DNA from: Sphingobacterium sp. SYP-B4668
GTDB taxonomy: Bacteria > Bacteroidota > Bacteroidia > Sphingobacteriales > Sphingobacteriaceae
Direction of reading: 5' to 3'
Length of the DNA stretch: 64,000 bases
NCBI RefSeq assembly: GCF_027627455.1
Contig: NZ_CP115483.1
Location: forward strand, 620,001-684,000
Shown: piece by piece, positions 1 through 7,819 of the stretch
Numbering within the stretch: the stretch's first letter is position 1
Layout of the letters: every line of letters starts with the position of its first letter
Made by a program: the position numbers and the translations under genes
The notes under the pieces: model-generated
The model's input: only the letters and a program-made list of their open reading frames with translations
What the model was told of the DNA's origin: nothing
The model's database searches: none

Positions 1-1056
1 ATTCTTGACGTCAGCAATGAAGGTATGATATACTTGATTTTTGTGCAAATCTTGGAGGTCCAATTGTAGATTGTGCAGTGGCGATTCGGCTTGGTCACAT
101 AAGATAATCATCTGCGGCGAATATTTTCCAAGTTGTTTGGATATTTCGCTTCCGATGGATCCGGCTGCCCCAGTGACAAGAATACGCTTGCCTTTCAATT
201 GGTCCAATATGTTATTGTTGGATATCTTTATAGGATCTCGCTCCAATAGATCTTCAATTTTTATTTTTTGTATCTGATTTGGGTTTAAGTCTCCGTTGAT
301 AATCTTTTGTACTGGAGGTAGTGTTAACACATTGACATTGTATTCTAGACAGATATCAATAATTTCATTTTTACGATGTGCAGGAATGTTGTGCGATGCA
401 ATAATCAATTCCTCTACACTCAATTTGTTGATGAGTTTGTCTAAGTCATTCGGGGAATAGATTTTGACCCCATCGATAGATTTTCCGATTTTTTGATCAC
501 TATCATCCAGGTAACCAATGATAGCATTTATAGACCTAAGGTCGTGATCCATCGTTCTTTTAACGGCTATTCCTAAGTCTCCTGCTCCAAATACTAACGT
601 ATTCTTTTTCGTATCCCTAGCGGCTTTGGTATATTGAAAGAAAACTTTGATTGACGTGCGATAAATGACTAAGCAAACAAATGCAAATAAGGCATATAGG
701 ATAATCAGGTTCGTGGGGAGGAGAGTGGGGATACGAAGTGCAATAAGCACCAATTTGACAGCAAATAGAATGATTACCACAAAAAGAATGGTAGATAGTA
801 TTCTTATCGAATCTACTGCACTAGTATACCTAATGATGCCCGTGTGTGTTTTAAAGATTAAAAAAGCGATAGAAGTCACGGACATTCCGTATAAGAATTC
901 CCCCGCAAGTGTGGGTCTATAAAATGCTTCTTGAGAGAAGTTGTAATAGACAGAGTACGCTAAGAAAAATGCAAAAGAAGCACAGGCAATATCAAAAAGA
1001 AATATTATCCACCGCGGGACGATGCTCAGTTGATTGACTGAATTTAGTATTTTCAT
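1..1056 (-). CDS. Nucleoside-diphosphate sugar epimerase/dehydratase (CapD/FlaA1 type), C-terminus cut by window
   Basis: Open from an ATG at 1056 to the window edge, giving 352 residues without a stop; the C-terminal part lies outside. The N-terminus has about four hydrophobic membrane segments, followed by a first Rossmann region (motif VFGAGDLG) and then the second, catalytic Rossmann fold starting with ILVTGAAGSIGSE, which is the NAD(P)-binding motif of the CapD/FlaA1/WbpM family. These membrane-anchored enzymes dehydrate UDP-GlcNAc-type sugars for capsule, O-antigen or glycan synthesis. It is probably the end or start of a polysaccharide locus outside the window. A TAnnTTTG box lies upstream at 1084-1091. 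Family assignment is firm; the exact sugar substrate cannot be read because the catalytic triad region is missing. Confidence 0.9.
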   Translation of the reverse strand, partial: MKILNSVNQLSIVPRWIIFLFDIACASFAFFLAYSVYYNFSQEAFYRPTLAGEFLYGMSVTSIAFLIFKTHTGIIRYTSAVDSIRILSTILFVVIILFAVKLVLIALRIPTLLPTNLIILYALFAFVCLVIYRTSIKVFFQYTKAARDTKKNTLVFGAGDLGIAVKRTMDHDLRSINAIIGYLDDSDQKIGKSIDGVKIYSPNDLDKLINKLSVEELIIASHNIPAHRKNEIIDICLEYNVNVLTLPPVQKIINGDLNPNQIQKIKIEDLLERDPIKISNNNILDQLKGKRILVTGAAGSIGSEISKQLGKYSPQMIILCDQAESPLHNLQLDLQDLHKNQVYHTFIADVKN

Positions 1057-1083
1057 CTGTTTTTAATCTGGACAATGGTTAAG

Positions 1084-1091
1084 CAAATCTA
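1084..1091 (-). promoter_or_regulatory. Bacteroidota -7 box (TAGATTTG) before the CapD-like gene
   Basis: On the minus strand the sequence TAGATTTG matches the Bacteroidota TAnnTTTG -7 consensus, 27 bases before the ATG. A TTTG at 1106-1109 could be a -33 box, but the spacer is only 14 bases instead of the usual 17-23, so only the -7 element is convincing. Confidence 0.4.
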
Positions 1092-1214
1092 AACTTTTTA
1101 TTCATCAAACTATAGTGTTGACCACTATTATTGTTAGCTGAAACTAAAAGAATAGCGTTTTCTTTTAGATACCTTAATATTTACCTAAATTAGTGACAGA
1201 AAAATTTTGAATAG

Positions 1215-2426
1215 ATGGGTAATATTTCCAAAATAGCCCAACAAGCGATGATGCAGCCTCAGGAGGCGCTTATGGCTGTTGGTAAATCCAAAAATAGCCT
1301 TACCATAGGTATTCCTAAGGAAGTGTCATTTCAAGAAAACAGAATTGCATTGACACCTCTTTCTGTTGCACTGCTGATTGAAAATGGGCATGAAGTAATA
1401 TTAGAGTCAGAAGCGGGGGCTGGCTCTAATTTTTTGGATCAGCATTACAGTGAGCAAGGAGCCTTGATTGTATACAGTCCTGAAGAAGTCTATAAAGCAG
1501 ACCTGATTATAAAAGTGGCAAGTCCAACATTAGACGAGGTCGGACAGATGAAGCCGGGGCAGGTGCTATTTTCTTCCCAGCAGCCCTCGATGATGAGTCT
1601 AGAGGTCTTACAAGCCTTGATGCGGAAGAAGGTTACAGCACTATCATATGAATATCTTCAAGATGAGGGCTGTCACCTTACCGTCGTTAGAGCAATGAGT
1701 GAAATCGTCGGAGCTACTTCAGTATTGATAGCCGCAGAATATTTAAGTAATGTTTTTGACGGAAAGGGTTTGATGTTGGGCGGAGTGACCGGTGTACCTC
1801 CTACAGAAATGGTCATTATTGGGGCAGGGACGGTTGGCGAATTTGCTGCCCGCACAGCGATTGCGTTGGGAGCACAAGTGAAGGTCTTCGATAGCTCGGT
1901 TTACAGACTTCGGAGGTTGCAGAACAATGTGGGTAGCCGTGTATTTACCTCGGTAATGCAGCCCATAGTGTTGAACAAAGCAGTCCGATCTTGTGATGTC
2001 GTTATCGGTGCTGTTAGGGCAACAAATGGACGGTCCCCTTGTATTATCTCCGAGGAAACTGTTTCACAGATGAAGCCAAATTCGGTATTAATCGATGTAA
2101 GTATCGATCAAGGAGGCTGTTTTGAGACCTCGGAAGTAACCAGTCACGATAAGCCCATTTTTCGAAAATACGATGTTATCCATTACTGCGTGCCCAATAT
2201 TGCCTCAAGAGTAGCTCGTACAGCTACTTATGCATTGACCAATATATTTACACCGATCCTTTTGCAAATTGGAGAGGCTGGAGGAATGAATAAGATGATT
2301 TGGGCAGACCAAGGAATCCGTAGTGCGATTTATTTGTACCAGGGAAATCTCACCAATAAAGACATGGCCAACAAGTTCAATCTTTCAGCAAAAGATTTGG
2401 ACTTGATCATCGTCTCCAATCTCTAG
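1215..2426 (+). CDS. ald: Alanine dehydrogenase
   Basis: 403 residues. Alanine dehydrogenase interconverts L-alanine and pyruvate/ammonia with NAD. The N-terminal AlaDh/PNT domain starts around residue 30 (IGIPKEVSFQENRIALTP), and the NAD-binding Rossmann motif GAGTVGEFAA sits near residue 200. A tail of about 30 residues precedes the first domain, making it longer than the classical enzyme of about 370 residues; this extended form is what I know from Bacteroidota. The related transhydrogenase alpha subunit is the main alternative, but no beta subunit is adjacent. It is a single gene, divergent from the CapD-like gene, with 135 bases of apparently empty DNA after it. Confidence 0.85.
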   Translation: MGNISKIAQQAMMQPQEALMAVGKSKNSLTIGIPKEVSFQENRIALTPLSVALLIENGHEVILESEAGAGSNFLDQHYSEQGALIVYSPEEVYKADLIIKVASPTLDEVGQMKPGQVLFSSQQPSMMSLEVLQALMRKKVTALSYEYLQDEGCHLTVVRAMSEIVGATSVLIAAEYLSNVFDGKGLMLGGVTGVPPTEMVIIGAGTVGEFAARTAIALGAQVKVFDSSVYRLRRLQNNVGSRVFTSVMQPIVLNKAVRSCDVVIGAVRATNGRSPCIISEETVSQMKPNSVLIDVSIDQGGCFETSEVTSHDKPIFRKYDVIHYCVPNIASRVARTATYALTNIFTPILLQIGEAGGMNKMIWADQGIRSAIYLYQGNLTNKDMANKFNLSAKDLDLIIVSNL

Positions 2427-2561
2427 CGATATGGAATATCCACGTACTACAAGCTATACGAATAAAAATGGCCCTCAAGCAGCATGCAGCAGCTAGAATA
2501 AAATTAGTTCATAATACAGTGTGGATTCGTCAGCTGACGAAGGACCGTTAAAGAACAATAT

Positions 2562-3434
2562 ATGCATATGAAAACTCTTATTTTTTTTAGTTTGTTGATG
2601 ATTGCAATGACGAGCGCAACAGCGCAACAGCGGATAGAAATCTATCCAAATGGCATACCAAACAGTAAGAACCAATCGAGCGAACGGTATCAGAAAAATA
2701 TACCTGAACTTTTTGTGTATAAGCCGACGACTGTAGATAAGCATATAGGAGTACTCGTGATTCCTGGAGGTGGTTACGCACACGTCGCTATAGATCACGA
2801 AGGCCATCAGGTAGCCAGTGAGTTTGCTAGGAATGGCTATACAGCATTCGTATTGAGGTATAGACTACCGCACGAAGAGATTATGTTAGACAAGCGTATT
2901 GGTCCTCTGCAAGATGCACAGCGAGCCATGCAACTGATCCGTGAAAATCAGAAGGAGCTGGATGTTGATATCCAAAAATTGGGTGTGTTGGGGTTTTCTG
3001 CTGGAGGTCACTTAGCTGCCACCTTGTCTACACACTACAAAAAAAGCTATATCGAAAATAGAGCGAAGACAAATCTCAGACCCGATTTCTCCATTTTATG
3101 TTATCCTGTCATTTCAATGGATACAACAATTACCCATATGGGGTCTCGCGTTAATTTACTTGGTCGCTCGCCTTCAAACGAAGATGTAGAATTGTTCTCC
3201 AACGAGTTGCAGGTGAATAAAGCAACACCACCAACATTCTTAATGAGTGCTCTAGACGATAAAGGCGTAGTAGTGGAAAATGCCTATCGATATCAAGCTG
3301 CATTAAAGAAGCATGGTGTATCCAATGAAATTTATACCTACCCTAATGGTGGACACGGCTTTGGTTTAAATAATAAAACTAGCGAAGAAAAGTGGATGAA
3401 ATCTTGCCTTCTTTGGATGAGCAAATTGAAATAA
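2562..3434 (+). CDS. Secreted alpha/beta hydrolase (acetyl-esterase/BD-FAE like)
   Basis: 290 residues with an N-terminal signal peptide (ending near TSATAQQ). The alpha/beta-hydrolase core shows the oxyanion region VIPGGGYAHVA, the nucleophile elbow GFSAGGH, an acid candidate in SALDDKG and the catalytic His in GGHGFGL. This is the dienelactone-hydrolase/acetyl-xylan-esterase-like group often found in polysaccharide-degrading Bacteroidota, acting in the periplasm or outside. The stop codon is followed by a single base and then the ATG of a TlpA-type thioredoxin, so the two are probably co-transcribed. Substrate (acetylated sugar versus another ester) is inference. Confidence 0.82.
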   Translation: MHMKTLIFFSLLMIAMTSATAQQRIEIYPNGIPNSKNQSSERYQKNIPELFVYKPTTVDKHIGVLVIPGGGYAHVAIDHEGHQVASEFARNGYTAFVLRYRLPHEEIMLDKRIGPLQDAQRAMQLIRENQKELDVDIQKLGVLGFSAGGHLAATLSTHYKKSYIENRAKTNLRPDFSILCYPVISMDTTITHMGSRVNLLGRSPSNEDVELFSNELQVNKATPPTFLMSALDDKGVVVENAYRYQAALKKHGVSNEIYTYPNGGHGFGLNNKTSEEKWMKSCLLWMSKLK

Positions 3435-3435
3435 T

Positions 3436-3963
3436 ATGAAACATCTGCTTTTGTGGTTAGCCGTCTTAGGTAATATCTGTGCCTTAGCTCAGGAGGATAA
3501 AGAATGGAAAGTCAAATTAGGAGCCGTCACCCCCAATTTTGAATGGCAAAGCAAGGATGAAAAAATTTTTACTACCAAAGATCTCATTGGCAAAATCGTG
3601 CTCATCAATTTTTTTGCTACATGGTGCCCTCCATGTAGAGAGGAACTTCCACGAGTTGAAAATGAAATATGGAAACGCTATCAATCTCGCTCTGATTTCT
3701 CATTACTAGTTTTTGGACGCGAAGAGAATTGGGATAAGTTAAATCCCTTTATGATACGAGAAGGATATACATTCCCTGTATTTCCAGATTTGAAAAGAGG
3801 TGTTTTTGCATTGTTTGCAGACAGCTCCATTCCCAGGAATATAATCCTCAATAGAAAGGGAGAAATCATCTATCGATCTATAGGTTATAGTGCCGTCGAA
3901 TTTCAGAAAATGCTAGATGTCTTAGAAAAAGAGTTAGGAGCCGATTCTCAAAATAAGAGATAA
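3436..3963 (+). CDS. TlpA-like periplasmic thioredoxin
   Basis: 175 residues: signal peptide (cleavage near CALAQ), then a thioredoxin/AhpC-TSA fold with the redox motif WCPPC at residues 63-67 and a cis-Pro region (SSIPRNIIL). TlpA/ResA proteins reduce or exchange disulfides in the periplasm. It starts one base after the stop of the esterase gene, suggesting one transcript. Its 3' end overlaps the 3' end of the convergent ABC ATPase gene by 16 bases. Confidence 0.88.
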   Translation: MKHLLLWLAVLGNICALAQEDKEWKVKLGAVTPNFEWQSKDEKIFTTKDLIGKIVLINFFATWCPPCREELPRVENEIWKRYQSRSDFSLLVFGREENWDKLNPFMIREGYTFPVFPDLKRGVFALFADSSIPRNIILNRKGEIIYRSIGYSAVEFQKMLDVLEKELGADSQNKR

Positions 3964-4988
3964 TTTTCAATATGGATGGAAACACCACTCCCCACACTGA
4001 TTGAGGATATAGGATGGTCTATCACGTGTAATGATAGGTTTTCATTACCCACGGTCAGTTCCCGGTAGAATCCTCGGAAACGTATGTCCATAACAATCAT
4101 ATCTCCTGTAGGTGATTCCTGTATTTTTATCCATTCTTGATGTATAGCGACCATGCCGTCCGCTTCAATCCCTAACATAAGAGCTTGCCCAGGAGAAATT
4201 AAATTACTTTTAGATAATAGTAAAGCTGTATAGGGGTTGTGAGGTGTATAGTATAATGTAGCGGGCGTTCCCTGATCTACAATCTTCCCTTTTTTCATAA
4301 CGATCAGTTTATCTGATAGAGATAGAACCTCTGCGGGGTCATGTGAGATAAGCACCACAGTCAGGCCTGTCTCTTTTACAATCTGTCTGATGTCATGCTG
4401 AAGATTATCACGGAAGGAAGCATCGACCTGATTAAAAGGTTCATCCATTAAAAGTACTTCAGGGTCATTGATCAATGCCCTTGAAATCGCGACTCGCTGT
4501 TTTTCTCCGCCACTTAAGTCAGCAACCCGTTGATTTTCGAGGTGGGCTATCTTCAATTTTTCGAGAACCTCTTGTGTTCGCTGTTCTTTAAGAGCCAAAT
4601 TGGTGTTGGAGAGTTGAGAAGCGATATTGTCCCATACCTTAGCATAAAGATTAAGGTCATCAAATCCTTGAGAAACCAATTTCATTGCTGGATGTCCAGG
4701 GATAAGTTTATCTCTACGTGTAGGGACAAGCCAGCCCTTATATCTGATACTTCCAGTGTTAGGCTCCAGGAGGCCATAGATTAGCTTTAATAGCGTAGTC
4801 TTCCCACTACCCGACTCCCCGATAATTGCCGTAATCTGTCCCTGTTCAATATCAAAGCCCACATGGTTTACAGCAGTTATCGTTTCCTTATTTTCAAATA
4901 TGCAGCTCACATCATCCCCGTGAATTAATGGCAAACCTAATTGTTGTTGATCAGATGGTATAAATTGGCACGGAGAAAGTTCTTGCAT
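3948..4988 (-). CDS. ABC transporter ATP-binding protein, stand-alone
   Basis: 346 residues. Walker A GESGSGKT at residues 57-64, signature LSGGEKQRVAISRAL, Walker B VLLMDEPF and the H-loop SHDP are all present, so it should hydrolyse ATP. About 90 C-terminal residues beyond the nucleotide-binding domain resemble the regulatory (TOBE-like) extension of importer ATPases of the molybdate/spermidine/sulfate type. No permease or binding protein gene is next to it, so the substrate cannot be deduced. The gene is preceded by a terminator hairpin at 4995-5035 that separates it from the barrel-protein gene. Confidence 0.85.
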   Translation of the reverse strand: MQELSPCQFIPSDQQQLGLPLIHGDDVSCIFENKETITAVNHVGFDIEQGQITAIIGESGSGKTTLLKLIYGLLEPNTGSIRYKGWLVPTRRDKLIPGHPAMKLVSQGFDDLNLYAKVWDNIASQLSNTNLALKEQRTQEVLEKLKIAHLENQRVADLSGGEKQRVAISRALINDPEVLLMDEPFNQVDASFRDNLQHDIRQIVKETGLTVVLISHDPAEVLSLSDKLIVMKKGKIVDQGTPATLYYTPHNPYTALLLSKSNLISPGQALMLGIEADGMVAIHQEWIKIQESPTGDMIVMDIRFRGFYRELTVGNENLSLHVIDHPISSISVGSGVSIHIENYLLF

Positions 4989-4994
4989 AGCTAT

Positions 4995-5035
4995 AAAAAA
5001 AATGTGTCTGATTTTCTATTTAAAAATCAGACACA
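4995..5035 (-). terminator. Intrinsic terminator after the outer-membrane barrel gene
   Basis: A 13-bp perfect stem (5003-5015 with 5023-5035) and, read on the minus strand, a following run of eight T. It lies downstream of the 5086-5889 gene and upstream of the ABC ATPase, so it ends the ECF-module transcript. Confidence 0.8.
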
Positions 5036-5085
5036 AAAATACAGTTTATTTGTTTCGAAATCAAAAACCAATACTCTCCAGGATA

Positions 5086-5889
5086 TTACATGAACAGTGT
5101 CAGGCCGAATGTAAAATTGTTAAGATCCTTCTGATTTGGACTTTTTTCAAATATATCGTTAAAGTAATATTTACTGAATAGACCTACATTCCCAAATCCT
5201 GCACGCACAAATGCTCCATATTGGAATTGCTGTAGGTTGTAATCATCGCGAAACTTTTGCTTACCATTTTCTTCACTCTTCAAACGTTGACTACCCTTCA
5301 AAAGGACGCCACCTATCGGGCCAAAGGCTACCTTTAAACGGTCTCCATTAGCCATTCTTCGGCTTCTAAGTTCGACGGTCAATGGGATTCGCAAATAGGT
5401 AGACGTTAAGATGTTTTTTTCAAAATTCACATCATTTCGATCAAGTACTTCATAGCTTAGGGGGGTGCTGTTTTTGTTCAAGAGTACATTCTCCTTAAGT
5501 CGGGTGTAATTCCATTCAAAACCTGTAGATAGGTAAATACGTAAATGATTGTTCATCCTCACGCCAAATTGAGCAACGTCAAAGCCAAAGTTTGTAGTTT
5601 TTCCTCTTTTATAGTTTAGGAATTGATTGTCATCTGATAAATTGAAGCTTCCATTGTCTATTATTCGTGAAAATCCCCAGTCTACGCGAGCGAAGGTAAT
5701 ACCATAAAATGTTCGAGGATATTTAATCTGCCTATCAGTATCATTTTTGCCAATATTATTCGAATAGGAAACGTGTTTCTTATGACTAGAGTTTTCATGT
5801 ACCGTAGTCGTGTCATTCTCTTGCGCGGATACCTGAGTCCAACATGCGATGACAGTCAAGACGGCAATTAATGTTTTTATCTTTTTCAT
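5086..5889 (-). CDS. Outer-membrane beta-barrel (porin-family) protein
   Basis: 267 residues: signal peptide (ACWTQVSAQ), a polar low-complexity stretch, then alternating amphipathic strands (for example GFDVAQFGVRM, TSTYLRIPLTVEL, FGLTLFM) ending in a hydrophobic/aromatic residue series with terminal Phe-Met, as in outer-membrane barrels. I recognise no specific function. It is the last gene of a three-gene set: sigma factor, membrane anti-sigma-like protein, barrel, with 2 bases between it and the preceding gene. The context suggests an envelope-stress or surface-sensing output. Confidence 0.7.
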   Translation of the reverse strand: MKKIKTLIAVLTVIACWTQVSAQENDTTTVHENSSHKKHVSYSNNIGKNDTDRQIKYPRTFYGITFARVDWGFSRIIDNGSFNLSDDNQFLNYKRGKTTNFGFDVAQFGVRMNNHLRIYLSTGFEWNYTRLKENVLLNKNSTPLSYEVLDRNDVNFEKNILTSTYLRIPLTVELRSRRMANGDRLKVAFGPIGGVLLKGSQRLKSEENGKQKFRDDYNLQQFQYGAFVRAGFGNVGLFSKYYFNDIFEKSPNQKDLNNFTFGLTLFM

Positions 5890-5891
5890 AA

Positions 5892-6653
5892 TTATTTATT
5901 TTTCTTTTTGTTTTTAGCAATATATTGAATACTAATAGAGCCTTCCTCATCCGTGTGGAACTCCAATGTTTTGCCCTCAGACTTATCTACCTTGCCAATT
6001 AGTGAGTTGAGGATACCACCTATACTGATAGGCTTTCTATTCGGCCTGTCAGTGCGGGCAATCATTGTGTCCTCTTCCTCCGGATTTTGTACAAGTGGCT
6101 TTAGAGGCGGCGCTTCCAATGATGCCGTTGGGTTCGGGAGCGTGATTTGATGTTTAATAGTATCCGCTTTGAACATTGCTTTTTCGACTTGTGCTGCAAG
6201 AACCTGTTGGTTGGGAGTATCGTCGTAGGGCTTCTTTATTGTGCGCGTAGATTCAATAGGTGTCGATGACGGTGAAGTTTTTGCGATCAAACTGATAGCT
6301 ATCTTTTCCGGTTTCGGCAACAGGCTCTCCTCGCTTTTCTTTTGGATAGATGTTGGGCCTTCCATTTTAGGCGTTTCCCGCTCAAAAGGAGGTAAATCCC
6401 GTTGTGATACTATTTCCTGACTTGCAATAGGAGCTTTGTTCTGCGTAAACCAGAAGGCAAAAATCCCTACCATAATCGCAACTGCCGCAGCAGTACCTAA
6501 ATACCAAAGTGTTTTTTTAACTACTTTTTTACGATTCCTTTTTTCCTGTTCAGCTAGTTCATGGTTGATGCGATTCCAGATTTCCGGATTAGGTAATTCC
6601 TCTGCATGTTCTACATGAGATTGGAATATAGCGTCTAGTTCGTTGTCTTTCAT
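5892..6653 (-). CDS. Membrane anti-sigma-like protein paired with the ECF sigma factor
   Basis: 253 residues. The N-terminal 45 residues are charged and cytoplasmic in character (ELPNPEIWNRINHELAEQEKR, a motif typical of Bacteroidota anti-sigma-like proteins), followed by one membrane segment at about 48-70 and a long Pro/Ser/Lys-rich periplasmic part without clear domain. Its start codon overlaps the sigma-factor stop (ATGA), a sign of translational coupling. The anti-sigma role is inferred from architecture and position; I see no zinc-binding ZAS motif. Confidence 0.6.
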   Translation of the reverse strand: MKDNELDAIFQSHVEHAEELPNPEIWNRINHELAEQEKRNRKKVVKKTLWYLGTAAAVAIMVGIFAFWFTQNKAPIASQEIVSQRDLPPFERETPKMEGPTSIQKKSEESLLPKPEKIAISLIAKTSPSSTPIESTRTIKKPYDDTPNQQVLAAQVEKAMFKADTIKHQITLPNPTASLEAPPLKPLVQNPEEEDTMIARTDRPNRKPISIGGILNSLIGKVDKSEGKTLEFHTDEEGSISIQYIAKNKKKNK

Positions 6654-7252
6654 TTTTTTAGTTCCTCTGTTTTACTCAATTTCTCCTTAAGCCAAGCTCT
6701 CGCTCTTGATAGCTGAGATTTGGAGTTGCCTTCACTCATATTGAGGAGGTTTGCAATTTCCTTGTGCGAATACCCCTCGATAACATACATGTTAAATACC
6801 GTCCTATATCCTGTAGGCAATCCCTTGATCAATTGCATCAAGTCATGATATGCTGTAGGATCATGGCCTACCTCGCTTTCTCCGACTAAAACTTGAGTAC
6901 AATCATCTATATCGTAAAAATTCATTCTATTCTTACGGAGTATCTCAATTGCATTATTAATCATAATACGTTTGATCCAACCTTCAAGCGAGCCCTTTTC
7001 ATCATACTGGTCATGCCTGCCAAATACCTTAATGAATCCAGTCTGCAACATATCCTCAGCTTCCAATGTAGTATTGGCATAGCGTAAACAAATAGCGTAC
7101 ATCCTTGGAGCAAAATGATGGTATAGTAAAGATTGCGACTTTCGGTCAGCATCTTTGCATCTTTTCCATACATGATCAAGAGTATTCTTTTCCAAGGTGT
7201 TCGTCGGTTTGTTATTAAGAAGACGTCGGTTTTGAGACAAAGGTTGCGTCAA
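6650..7252 (-). CDS. ECF RNA polymerase sigma factor
   Basis: 200 residues. Region 2 (LYHHFAPRMYAICLRYANTTLEAEDMLQTGFIKVF) and region 4 with its helix-turn-helix (YSHKEIANLLNMSEGNSKSQLSRARAWLKEKL) are both intact, as in the RpoE/ECF sigma-70 family. It should redirect RNA polymerase to a small regulon, probably including its own operon with the downstream membrane and barrel proteins. The start at 7252 sits just past the tsaE terminator. Confidence 0.92.
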   Translation of the reverse strand: MTQPLSQNRRLLNNKPTNTLEKNTLDHVWKRCKDADRKSQSLLYHHFAPRMYAICLRYANTTLEAEDMLQTGFIKVFGRHDQYDEKGSLEGWIKRIMINNAIEILRKNRMNFYDIDDCTQVLVGESEVGHDPTAYHDLMQLIKGLPTGYRTVFNMYVIEGYSHKEIANLLNMSEGNSKSQLSRARAWLKEKLSKTEELKK

Positions 7253-7257
7253 CGCAC

Positions 7258-7293
7258 AAAAAAGGCAGCTGATTTCTTTAATTAGCTGCCTTT
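7258..7293 (-). terminator. Intrinsic terminator after tsaE
   Basis: 10-bp stem AAAGGCAGCT (7261-7270) with AGCTGCCTTT (7284-7293), loop of 13 bases, T-run on the minus strand. It separates tsaE from the ECF sigma gene. Confidence 0.8.
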
Positions 7294-7301
7294 CAGAGGT
7301 T

Positions 7302-7712
7302 TTATTTTATTTCTATCTTTCGCGTATGCTCATCTATTACATATATAGAGATAGATTTTGCATCCGATGGGAGTAAATTCTCAATTTTTTGAGGCCATTC
7401 AACAAAGCAGTAATCACCAGAGTAAAAATACTCTTCATAACCCATGTCAAAAGCTTCCTGTTCATTCTTGATCCGATAAAAGTCAAAATGGTACACACTT
7501 CCGTGTGGCGAATGGTACTGGTTGACAATAGAGAATGTGGGGCTTGAGGTTGAATCTTTCACTCCAAGTTCCTCGCAGAGGGCCTTGATCAAAGTCGTCT
7601 TACCAGCTCCCATGTCACCATACAATAAGAAAATCCTAGATGATGGAAAGGCTTGTAGCATTTCTCTTGCTACACTCCCTAATTGATCGACATGGTTGAC
7701 TTGTGTTTCCAT
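7302..7712 (-). CDS. tsaE: tRNA t6A37 biosynthesis ATPase TsaE
   Basis: 136 residues, usual TsaE length. Walker A GDMGAGKTT, the conserved TSSPTFSIVNQY switch region and the VEWPQKI motif identify TsaE (YjeE), the ATPase partner of TsaB/TsaD in N6-threonylcarbamoyl adenosine formation at tRNA position 37. It lies downstream of porX on the same strand with a 107-base gap, and a terminator follows. Confidence 0.93.
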   Translation of the reverse strand: METQVNHVDQLGSVAREMLQAFPSSRIFLLYGDMGAGKTTLIKALCEELGVKDSTSSPTFSIVNQYHSPHGSVYHFDFYRIKNEQEAFDMGYEEYFYSGDYCFVEWPQKIENLLPSDAKSISIYVIDEHTRKIEIK

Positions 7713-7819
7713 GCTGTAAAATTAATACTTCAAGTCGAATTATAAGTCGAGAAATCAATCTTTGTTTATGGAGTTGAATGAGAGCTCATCTCCATAAACA
7801 AGTTCGAAATCGATATCTA

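Noticed and set aside
2493..2807. 104-codon minus-strand ORF over the esterase start
   Set aside because: Antisense to the signal peptide and first domain of the esterase; no ribosome site or similarity.
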